Assembly: GCA_964017235.1 (NCBI GenBank)
Contig: OZ024932.1
Span: 80,541,451 to 80,605,450 of the forward strand
Direction: 5' to 3'
DNA: 64,000 nt
Source of the DNA: Sabellastarte sp. h YS-2021
Taxonomy: Eukaryota; Annelida; Polychaeta; Sabellida; Sabellidae
Numbering within the stretch: position 1 is the stretch's first letter; each line of letters begins with the position of its first letter. Position numbers and translations under genes: made by a program. The notes under the pieces were generated by a model. It saw nothing but the letters and a program-made list of their open reading frames with translations, had not been told where the DNA came from and ran no database searches. Positions 54,430 to 64,000 of the stretch are shown one piece after another.

Positions 54430-55294
54430 TAAGCATTTTTCTATGCTGTAGCTGACCCAAAAGTAAGTGAATAACATATTTAAAGAACATATTCTAAACA
54501 TAATAGTTTTCAAGTATTATAACTGATTTACTCAACAGGGATAACATTAAAGTAGCTATTACTCAGCTATGCAATGAGCTACAGGTCTGAAATTTCACTA
54601 TGTTATAGCTGACCCAAAAGTAGCTGAATAACATATTTATATGAAATTCTCTAAATGCAATAGTTTTCATGCTACAAGTCATTTTACTCATTACTCATTT
54701 TACTCATTTACTCGGAAGTTACTGAAAAGTCAAAAAGTAGCTATTACTCACTTCGCTATTGAGATAGACACCCAAGTTACTCACAATGTTGTAGATATGG
54801 AAAAAGTAGCTGAATAACATATTTTAACAAAATGCTCTAAATGCAATACTTTTCAAGTTATAAGTGATTCAGTGCATGATTTCATAAATTTTAATGCATT
54901 AAAAATTATTTAAAAATTCATTGAAAGAATAATGAAGAAAGATCCAAATCTGATACTCACACAAAGGAATCTACTTGTGGCCTAGTACATATGTGCAAAA
55001 TATGAGAGAAATCCCTGCAATAGTCAATGAGAAAATTGTGATAAAGTGTTTAAATTTTCACTTAGGGTGGGGGTACCTCACTTATAATAGCTCTAGCAAA
55101 CAAACAGATCTGCATGCCTTGAACAATTTTTCATCCTAGATAGATAAGCTATCTTTTTAAAAATACAGCATGTCTCTGGGCCTTGTAGTTTTGGAGGAGA
55201 AGTTTTTCAGCCACGTGGATGTGTACGTGGATGCGTACACAGACGCCGCAGAGTGATGCCATAATGTCAGCTGACTTGTCAGTCAGCTGACATA
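54430..55294 (+). mobile_element. HLE-A copy 3, 5'-truncated
   Basis: Fewer than two M155 units, then the HLE-A tail with many substitutions and the terminal hairpin. It is the oldest HLE-A copy here. Confidence 0.75.
55269..55288 (+). other. 3' terminal hairpin of HLE-A copy 3, inverted loop
   Basis: Stem AGCTGACT / AGTCAGCT as in copies 1 and 2, but the loop is TGTC, the reverse complement of their GACA. Confidence 0.9.
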
Positions 55295-55505
55295 AAAAGA
55301 ACCCAAGGTGAGAAGCCACAGTTAGCTTAAACCTTTTGTACACAGTTTTAGGGGTACTGGCAAGATTCCAATCTAAGGGCTGTGGTGACTACAATAGACA
55401 TAATTCCAATTAGACACTAGCCAAGTGAATACAAATCAACAACAATAGGTTTTTCTAGCACTTCAATGGAAAATATACAGAAGCGATTTTGTTACAATGT
55501 ATCAA

Positions 55506-56982
55506 TGTTGGAGCCTAACTTAAGAGTCAGCCCATATCTTAAGATGGGCTATAGTCCAACTTAGGATGGGCTAAAACATATTAGCCCAACTCAGGATAAT
55601 TAAATCAAGAATGTCTTTAAAGCTAAAATTTAATATCAACCTGTTAGGCAGAATGTGCATAGCTTATTTTAGGATGATTTAATCAGCCAGTTTTTTTAAG
55701 TAGAAAAAATTTTGATTAAACAGCCTAAGATTGTGAATTGTGATTGTTATGTAAGTTTTTTTGCCCCTTTCTAAATATCTGCTTACATAAAACCAACTTA
55801 TAATTTGCACAGGTAGTTTTTATTGTCAAATTGAAATAATATTATTTACTTACTGTTTTAAATATATTTTTATTTATTTCACTATGTATTGACAGCATTA
55901 GTCTGAATTCATTGATTGTTCCAAGACTCTGTTTCCGCAAATTTGTTTGATAATGGGAAGGTCATAAGCTGACAAGGTGTCTACTTTTCAACCACTCCTT
56001 AGAACTTGATTTGTTTTACTTCTGGGGAGTGACTAGGCAACTGTATTAGACTGACTTGTCTATTGTATCAAGACTCTTTTGACCTTGATTTGTTTGACTG
56101 TGTGTGTGCACACAACTTGGTAACTGGATTAGTCTTAAGATTTACCTTTTGTTCTGGCATCACTTTTGAAGTTGAATTGTTTCACTTGTGATTGAGTGAC
56201 TAGTGAACAGGATTAAATAGGTATTGTAAGATTCTTTTAGGCTGTTTCAACATGTTTAAAGCAAAACAATTAACACAATCATATTTTTAAAAGCTAGCTA
56301 CTTAAATAAATAATTGCTGTTGTTGTTTAACTGCTTTTTATAAAACTTTGTTAAATTTTATAATATTAATCACCCATAAAATCACCTATTAGATGTGGTT
56401 TTATCCCCCCTTAAAGATGTGATAGGATTAAGCCTCATTGTATTTTGATATTAATTTGATGATTTGTTTCACTTTATGACCTGGGGTTTTGCCATTATGC
56501 ACTTCACCCGCCCCAAGTGAAACAAATCAACATCAATAAAATGTTGAAACAATGGACACAAATCGAATTGAGAAATTATTCCAATATATACAAATAAATC
56601 AACATCAAAGGAATATTGAAATGCTTCTCATGGCTCAAAAAACACAATTCATTTTAGTTTCTGCAATTTAAATAGTTTGTTGAGGTTTGATAAAATTCTG
56701 CATACTTTTTCTTTCCAAATAAAAAAAATAATCTTGTCATCTTATTCATGACAATGTTATATAACTTCCTTTCATTTGCACATGATTGTAAATATCTATT
56801 ATTATCTTATTATATTCAGAGTAAAAATCATTCTTAAATTTTATTATCTTAAGTTGGGCTGATATATTCTAGCCCATCTTGAGATAGGCTAGCCCATCTT
56901 AAGATAGGCTACTCAACTTAGGATCCTTAGTCGGGCTATGGCCCATCTTAAGATGGGCTGACTCCTAAGTTGGGCTCCAACA
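55506..56982. mobile_element. Non-autonomous DNA transposon with long inverted ends
   Basis: Ends TGTTGGAGCC and GGCTCCAACA open inverted repeats of roughly 60-150 bp made of short palindromic phrases (cccatcttaagatggg type). Flanks are TCAA (55502-55505) and TTAA (56983-56986), perhaps a decayed TTAA target duplication as in piggyBac-type elements. The interior has no transposase frame. Confidence 0.68.
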
Positions 56983-58339
56983 TTAACAGCAAATTTTTTT
57001 TTTTTTTATTTCATTTAGTTGATTATACTTAACCATTTATTTGAGAACTAACTGAAGAGTCACTCTAAAAAAGAATTAACAATTACTTTTTGGATGGGCC
57101 ATCATAATAATTTTTAAAAATATTTAAAAATTTGTAAGCAAAGGAGCTTACATTAGAACTAGATTGGGCCAACTCGGCGCCAACATATCCCCAGACAGGT
57201 CATCACTCACGCCACAGGTTTTGATCGGGAATTTTTTAAAACATAATTACCCATTATTATATGAACTTCAGCACATCAATCTACTCTGTTTATATCTTCC
57301 AAGGAAGATGGTGTATCCCCAGACGCCGAATACATAACTCAAATTATATTTTCAATCTTCCTGCAATGATAACTCTAAACCTATTTTCAAAGTATTTAAA
57401 TGATTGATGATTGAATGTCCATTCTAAAATAATAATCCCAAAAGAGCATATCTGTTTCTATATTTGTTGACAAATAAAATATTATTTTTAACTCAACTCA
57501 TCATACTTTTCAATCTTCCTTCAAAGTATTTAAATGATTGATGATTCAATGTCCATTCTAAAATTCATAATCCCAAAAGCGTATCTGTTTCTATATTTGT
57601 TCACAAATAAAATATTATTTAAAAAAAAATTATTTATATTATTATTTTATTATATTATTTTTAGAATTTGCAAATTGTTTTCAGTTATTCATTTCCTCTA
57701 TACCTATATATGTATGTGGTCCATATATATGCAACCTAAATATGTGACACAATCTCAGTTCTGACTCCCCTTTGTGTTATATGTAATGAAGCCCACCACC
57801 TCCCACCCCCACCCCTCTCCCCTTCTCCACACCTCTCTCACTATTACACAAGATCTGCAACCCCATTGAGTTCTTTGTTTCTCATCTGATATCATTAAAT
57901 ACCTTTGTTTATTTAGTGTCACTCAATATAGCTGGAGGTCCCAGAGGTGGGTGGGGGGAATCCGGGTGGGGGATGCATAAATGGTAAACAAACAATCTAT
58001 ATAAAAGGGGTACTCAAATACAAAAAGAATTGAGAATTTTAAGTATGTGATTATCAACTGAAATGAGTTCATAACTGTAGGAGCTGTGTCAAAATTAACT
58101 GAGGCAAGTTGAATAAAACTGGGCTAGTTGAGGGTTAAAAATCCCCTAGTTTTACTACATAAGGATATAATTTCATTAATATTGGGACTTAAAGCTCACT
58201 TAAAGTGTCCATTTTGTCTACTTGAATATGTTTAACCAGTTTCATTTTAAAAAGTTAAAAACTCAGCAAGCAGAGGTATAACACACAAAAATAAGTTCTT
58301 AAAAGACTAAGATAGCCATAACATTATTAATATTCAAAA

Positions 58340-60240
58340 TTTAAATAGACAGGCATTTCCTTTTAAAAATTCAAAGATTTCAGCTCTATAACCCACATAG
58401 TTTGACAGTTACTGGGCTTTAAAGTGGCATAATGTCCATAAATTGGGTTTCTGTGGGCATTTTACAATTGTTAAAGAGACCTTAGCAATTAAACAACAGA
58501 TCTGAAACTTTTTGGGGGACATACATAACAAACAAAAATTATATATAATACAGTTTAAGACTTGTCACACTAAGCATTTCCAAATAACAGGGCAAAATAC
58601 GGAAAAAATGTCCAAAAAGGCACTTGGGCGAGTGTCTATGGCCCTCATACACAGGTTAAATGTCTACTAAAAACCTTGATTTTCGGCATATGTAAAAAGG
58701 ACATAATAATGCATTCCCAGATGGGATTTCAGCTCCATCAATCACATAGTTAATAGTCACAGGGCTTAAAGGTGGTAAAAAGTCCAAATATTGGGTCTCT
58801 GTGGGCCTTTTAGAGATCTCGATGTGGCTTTCAAATTAAAGCTTCAGACTTAAAATTTGTTACATACTAAGATTACACATAGAATATGTATCTAATAAAG
58901 TTTGAAACTTCTCAGACTTACCATTTCCAAGTTACAGAGCAAAATATGTGAAAAATGTCTTAAAAGGGTCACTCAGGTGGGTGTTTAAGGTCCTCATACA
59001 CAGGTTAAATGTCTACTTGAAGCCTTGATTTTTGGCACATGTAAAAAGAACATAATAATGTATTCCCAGATGAGATTTCAGCTCTATCAGTCACATAGTT
59101 TAACAGTCACAGGCCTTAAAATTGGCAAAAAGTCCAAATACTGGGTCTTTATGGGGCCTTCTAGAGACCTAAATGTGGCCTTCAAATTAAAGCCTCAGAC
59201 TTAAAATTTGTCACATACTAAGATTACACATAGAATATGCATCTAATACAGTTTGAAACTTCTTAGACTTACCATTTCCAAGTTACAGGGCAAAATATGT
59301 GAAAAATGTCTAAAAATGGTCACTCGGGTGGGGATTTATGGTCCTCATACACAGGTTAAATGTCTTCTTAAAGCCTTAATTTTTGGCACATATATAAATA
59401 ACATACTAATATCTTCCCAGATAGGATTTGAGCTCTATCAGTCACATAGTTTGACAGTCACAGGGCTTAAAAGTAGCAAAAAGTCCAAATATTGGGTCTT
59501 TGGGAGCCTTTTAGAGACCTCAATTTGACCTTCAAAATTAAAGCTTCAGACTTAAAATCTGTTACATACTAAGATTACACACAGAATATATATCTAATAC
59601 AGTTTGAAACTTCTCAGACTTACCATTTCCAAGTTACAGGGAAAAAGATGTGAAAAATGTCTTATAAGGGTCACTCGGGTGGGTGTTTATGGTCCTGATA
59701 CACAGGTTAACTGTCTATTAAAGGCCTAAATGTTGGGGCACATATAAGAAAACACATAGATATATTCCCAGATGATATTTACCTTAGATGAGAGACATAG
59801 TTTGAAAGCTACAGTGCTTGAAAGTGGCAAAAAGTGCATAAATTGGGTCTCTGTGGGCACTTTTGAGACCTTAAGTCGACCCCTTTGGGTAAACCTACAG
59901 CCCTAAAATTTTCTACAGACAAGGATTACATATCAAAGTTATACCTAGCGCAGTTTGAGACTCATCAGAATTACCACTTCCAAATTATAGGGTAAAATAT
60001 GTGAAAAGTATAGCAAAAAATCCCCAAGTGGGGGTATTTATGGGCCTCAAACACAATTTTCTCCTCAACTTAAAGTCGAGATTTTCGGCACATGTACTAA
60101 GAACATATTAATGTGTTGTCAGGTAAAATTTCAGCCAGCTGAGCATCATAGTTTGTGACCTACAGGGCTCTAAGTGGCCAAAAGTCCAATTTCTGACCTT
60201 AAGGTGGCCATAAGTTCTTTTTTACTGGGAGTTTAAGGTC
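58340..60240 (+). repeat. About 350-bp tandem array (M350)
   Basis: Five to six diverged units; 'cccaga' markers at 58716, 59065, 59416 and near 59767 give 349-351 bp. Units contain 'cacaggttaaatgtct', 'tttgacagtcacagggctt' and 'aaacttctcagacttacc'. Confidence 0.92.
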
Positions 60241-60345
60241 ACCTTAAAATAGGGATCTTCCTTTGGGCACCCTTAATATGTGTACCAAGTTTGAAAAAAA
60301 AATATTAATTTGTTTTTGAGTTATCGCGTCCACAAGGAAATTTCT

Positions 60346-60375
60346 ACGGCGGCGGCGGCGGCGGCGGCGGCGGCG
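60346..60375 (+). repeat. GGC trinucleotide repeat
   Basis: About nine to ten GGC units just before the HLE-F terminal hairpin. HLE-E and HLE-G have two to three such units at the equivalent place, so it expanded here. Confidence 0.93.
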
Positions 60376-60422
60376 CGACGGACCTGAATCCAATATATCC
60401 CCGACTTTCGTCTGGGGATATA

Positions 60423-62040
60423 ATTATTGTGTCAGAATGTTAATGCGTAATTTGTGAATGTTTATAGCTGTTGAGCTTCATATATTTTATAAATATACAA
60501 CAACTGTATTGAAATCCACTAAGGGATGTAAAATATGGCAAGTGAACTTGCCATATATTACACAACCATACATTTATGTGGGGTGTAAAATCTGGCACTA
60601 CACCAGCTGGGACTGGAGCAACCATGAATACATTAAGGTAGATAGTAGCCAATTATTCTTTATTTGACCTTTGATGTTGAAAGGGGGATAAAACAACTTT
60701 ACTGTTTGGTCCCCACCATTAGAGCAAATGATGTAAATTTGTCAGGTTTTTTTTTTTTGGCACTTTTAGTTCTGCTACATCATAGTCACATTTTTTTTTC
60801 AATTTTTTTGTTTCAATAACTATGGTCCAACCCTGCATTATCTAAAATGGAAAAAAATAAAACTCACCTAGACACAGATTCACTCGGGGAGATGTTATTA
60901 TTTCATACAAAAAAAATCCATTATTATGACAGTGCATGGATGTAAATTTGCCGCTTTTTTAAAAAAAAATGTTTTTTAAGCATAATACCTAGCGTACCAT
61001 GTAAAATTTAAGTTAAATTATTATTTTACATCTTTTCTAGAAGAAAATTGTTATTAACATAGGCGTACGTAACTGTTCAAATTTTGTCCTGGAGAAGTTT
61101 AAAATTTTTGTTGGTTATTGTTAACAATTAATTGCAAAATTTAAACACTCTTTGAAGTCACTTAATTGTTAGAGTGCACCGTTCAAAAGTATACTTAAAA
61201 AGCAGAGAAAATATTAAAAAATTGGACAATAAAATCTTGTAGTAATAAAAGTTATTTGTTCTTTCTATTCGACCTTGTTATTTACACCACGGCTGTGTAC
61301 ATAAGGGTATTTCAGTTCTTTATGTACACCACGGCTGTCGAGTAATGCAATAATACACTACAATAATATAAAGTAAAACAAAAGCTGTTTTATCAGTGTT
61401 AGTTTGAAAATAAATGCAATTTCTCTCTTTTACAAGAATATATTTGATTAATGCTTATAAAGTTGAAACAGAAAGGCCAAAAACAAGTTGACATTGTCCT
61501 GTTCACTCTCCATGGATATGTATTTAGTGAGAAATATAGAATCTTAAAAAGAATGTTTTTCTTTTTGTATTTTTGCTATATATCACTTTTTTGTAAGGTG
61601 TGTAGATGGCCGTGTGTAGAGGCTTTCATGCCATTAGAACCTGGTACATTTGTAATGTATGTTACTTGTATGATTCTTGTTCCATGTGTATAATGAATAA
61701 ATAATGAAACCATAAAAAATCACATCTTCACTGTCTTTGTCATCTAAGTGTCATCCAACCCAAGTTAAGCCACAACTATTCGACCTGTGGGGATCAAAAG
61801 GCTAATTATGTAACAAATTTTACCTGGCTGGGTACACAACAAGGTGTGTATAAGAAATTTAATTTAGTTTCCTCAGTACAATAGTGGGGAAGACTAATCA
61901 TCCCATTTCTAGGGGGACTGACATAGCATGCACAATAAGGTGGTGTAGAAGACCATGTACATTAGCTTACCTACATTTTAGTGGTACACAAAATATCCCA
62001 AATATCTTGCATATGTACCCAAGATATTCAATCTAGCTTA
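60423..62040. other. No firmly recognisable gene
   Basis: AT-rich with several T-runs. An inverted repeat 'ggcaagtgaacttgcc' lies near 60537. 'tacaccacggctgt' occurs twice near 61280 and 61325. AATAAA near 61696 could be a poly(A) signal of a plus-strand transcript, but no exon is evident; the 80-codon frame at 61451-61693 lacks recognisable features. Confidence 0.4.
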
Positions 62041-62050
62041 CATAAACAGC

Positions 62051-62172
62051 GGTGGTGTACATAAGGGACATTATCTGGCTAATATACACAACGGTGGTGT
62101 ACATAAGAGACATTATCTGGCTAATATACACAACGGTGGTGTACATAAGAGACATTATCTGGCTAATATACA
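62051..62172 (+). repeat. 42-bp tandem repeat, three units
   Basis: ggtggtgtacataag at 62051, 62093 and 62135. As 42 is a multiple of three it gives an artificial repeating frame. Related single words occur near 61285. Confidence 0.93.
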
Positions 62173-62189
62173 CAATCCCAGATAGCAAG

Positions 62190-64000
62190 ACTCTGTAGGG
62201 CCACCGCTGGCCCACTGGCGGCATAGCTGTTGGTCCGACGTTGGCTGCAGGCGGTGGCCAGCCGTTGGCGTGACTGGCTGATAGGCAGTGGTCCACCGTT
62301 GGTAGCCGACAATACGGTTTTCTGATGGACCTTCAGTGGCCCACTGTTGGCAGCCAATGATAAGCTTTTCTATTGGCCCACCAGTGGCCCACCTTCAGTA
62401 GCCGACAAGGTTGACTGGTGGTCCACCAGTGGCCCACTGTTGGGTGCCATCAATGGTGGTTCTCTGGTGGCGTGACCAGCTGATAGACAGTGGCCCACTG
62501 TTGGCAGCCAACAATAAGGTTTACTGGTGGCCCATCAGTGGCCCACTGTTGAGTGCCAACAGTGGTGGTTCTCTGGTGGCGTGACCAGCTGATAGACAGT
62601 GGTCCACTGTTGGCAGCCAACAATAAGGTTTACTAGTGGCCCATCAGTGGCCCACTGGCTTTTTGGCCGGTGGATGTGTCGGTCTGACATTGGCAAGCCA
62701 CTGGTAAAATTTTACTACCACTATAATATAGCATCAGCCAATCAGATTGCAGCATGAAGTTATGTGGCCACTGTTTAACAGAAAGCAAATAATTGACAGA
62801 TTGTGGGTGGAATTTAGTTAAGGGAATCCCTGATAAGTCACATGACCAAACATAAACAATGGTGGAACAGTATCTTAGGATGATATGTTCCATAGTCAAA
62901 TAATAAAATTATAATGTTCAGAAACAACTTTTCTTACTGTGAATTTCTAATGAGAATGTTATTTTTATGTCTAAAATTGTTAAATAGTTAGTTAAAAATT
63001 GTGGGCCCACTGAAATATGATTTTTAGACATATCATAATAAATAATTTTTTATTAAGTGTCTCAATATCCCCTATTATTGCTCGCCGCCATCTTGAATAA
63101 AAAGCCACCATTGGCCCACCGTTGGCCCAACCTTGGCAGCCTGAGTTTTGGTTGGCAAGCCTTCATTGGGCCAGCGTTGGCATGGGTAATTCGGCCACTG
63201 ATTGGAATATATTTCAAGGGTAATTCAGCCACTAATTGGAATATGTTTCAAGTGTAATTATTCCTTTCAACTTAAGAAACTTTATATTTTATCGGACACA
63301 TACATATTGCAGCCAGTGGACCAAGGGTCGTCCAGTGGTGGCTACACCTCAACCCCAATTAATAGGGTTTTGATTGAATATCATATTTTTCTCCTGTACA
63401 TGTTTTATGGTTTGTTTACAGGGGAAACTTTCACTTCTGTTAACTTTTCTGTGTAATTATCAGATGATTTTATTGATTAGATCTAAAATCTGGGTGGAAA
63501 TTAGAAAATTCCCATCAGTGGCCCATCGATCATAGCTTATATACCACTGATATAGTTGGTGGGCTGCCAGTGGTAAATCTTGGAAGAAATTTGTGGCCCA
63601 AGAATGGGAAGAAAAGAAATATATATTAAGGCGGAGATGTGACATCTGTTATTTAAAAATGTTGGTGTCTCGGTGATATACACACACATACATAAAGTAT
63701 CCAATTACTTTGCCGTCTGTGGGCCACCGGTGGGCCAACAGTATGTGTACCATGCAGGCAGAAGGTGGACCACTGATGGACCACCAGTGGCAAATCTTAC
63801 AATTTTTTCATGTAATAAAATTCAGAACAGCTACTTTTGGAAAGTAATTCACTTGAAACAAATGAATTTAAGCCAAGACAGCCTCTCTTCAAGATCTGTC
63901 AAAACAAATGCCGTTCAGCAGAGCTTGAGGTGTAGCCACCAGAGGACCACCATTGGTCCACCAACTAAGTATAGCTCTTACAGATGATAGTTGCATGTGT
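62190..64000. repeat. Cluster of TGGCCCAC-type motif, partly in 109-bp repeats
   Basis: The words 'gtggcccac', 'gttggcagcc' and 'ttggcccacc' occur on both strands, densely at 62190-62690 (where tgatagacagtgg recurs 109 bp apart at 62481 and 62590), then more sparsely at 63105-63180, 63310-63350, 63515-63600, 63720-63795 and 63940-63965. Between them is AT-rich filler. No coding capacity; the class is unknown to me. Confidence 0.8.

Larger units (their letters stand above)
57158..60422 (+). mobile_element. HLE-F, complete, about 3.27 kb
   Basis: Begins ACTAGATTGGGCCAACTCGG after an A, with TATCCCCAGAC at 57186 complementary to the 3' terminus GTCTGGGGATA. Inside: a 134-bp-offset duplication (57389 and 57523), two G-quadruplex-type runs (57800-57972), a 350-bp tandem array, a GGC microsatellite and the terminal hairpin at 60398-60418. 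The exact last base is ambiguous within gggatata. The tail is related to HLE-E. Confidence 0.72.

Noticed and set aside
61451-61693. 80-codon frame followed by AATAAA
   Set aside because: Cys- and Phe-rich composition typical of AT-rich noncoding frames, no domain, no splice context.
62033-62357. Minus-strand frame with MSLMYTTVVYISQI repeated
   Set aside because: Translation of a 42-bp tandem repeat.

Overview
Organism. This is eukaryotic nuclear DNA from an AT-rich, repeat-packed animal genome. There are no operons and no long host genes. It holds a decayed LINE with L1/Tx1-like motifs, two wrecked DIRS-type tyrosine-recombinase retroelements, a tRNA-headed SINE and many satellite-cored elements. 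Transposons with a tandem-repeat core (the pearl/CvE type now grouped with Helentron-associated elements, HINEs) plus this kind of SINE suggest a mollusc, probably a bivalve. That assignment is inference. Working names used here: HLE-A to HLE-H are Helentron-like non-autonomous elements; M155, M133 and so on are their tandem monomers, named by period.

Layout. 1-1462: end of an HLE-A copy. 1464-2810: HLE-G (157-bp array, tail and hairpin). 2811-4939: DIRS-type remnant on the minus strand. 5325-9726: HLE-B copy 1 (133-bp then 169-bp arrays). 9727-11512: the only stretch resembling host DNA, with two weak exon candidates and a SINE bounded by a perfect 15-bp target duplication. 11513-12668: pieces of HLE-H and HLE-B. 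12669-17614: HLE-D with a complete HLE-C (12820-16108) nested in it. 17770-23272: HLE-D fragment, then two HLE-E copies in opposite orientation flanking a 155-bp array. 24900-25820: HLE-H array. 25821-about 35850: minus-strand LINE split by a complete HLE-B (26302-31641). 36149-47642: an 11.5-kb HLE-C carrying a nested 6.0-kb HLE-A (38987-45016). 48275-50930: HLE-H fragment and plus-strand DIRS remnant. 52847-54184: HLE-D. 54430-55294: HLE-A remnant. 55506-56982: DNA transposon with long inverted ends. 57158-60422: HLE-F. 62190-64000: a cluster of a short TGGCCCAC-type motif.

How it fits together. No replication-initiator/helicase protein is visible, so the HLEs must be moved by proteins encoded elsewhere. 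Because the window contains several relatives of the same target sequences, it supplies its own empty sites. Five insertions can be resolved to the base. Each lies between two A residues (T|T on the other strand) and makes no target duplication, as expected for Helentron-type rolling-circle elements. Most families start with AC(A/T)AG and most resolved ends finish in TA. The start carries a short inverted repeat of the 3' end, and the 3' end carries a hairpin.

Most interesting signals: (1) in two unrelated families the 3' hairpin loop occurs in both orientations, as exact reverse complements between copies (GCAA/TTGC and GACA/TGTC), which points to hairpin inversion during replication or repair; (2) two relatives of one host locus carry reciprocal insertions, each being the empty site for the other; (3) the HLE-D monomer carries consensus AGGTCA direct repeats (DR0, DR1, DR5), so each copy lays down a dense array of nuclear-receptor-type sites, and the 169-bp monomer carries a 17-bp dyad matching the YY1 consensus. 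Most apparent open frames are translations of satellite monomers and are not annotated as genes.
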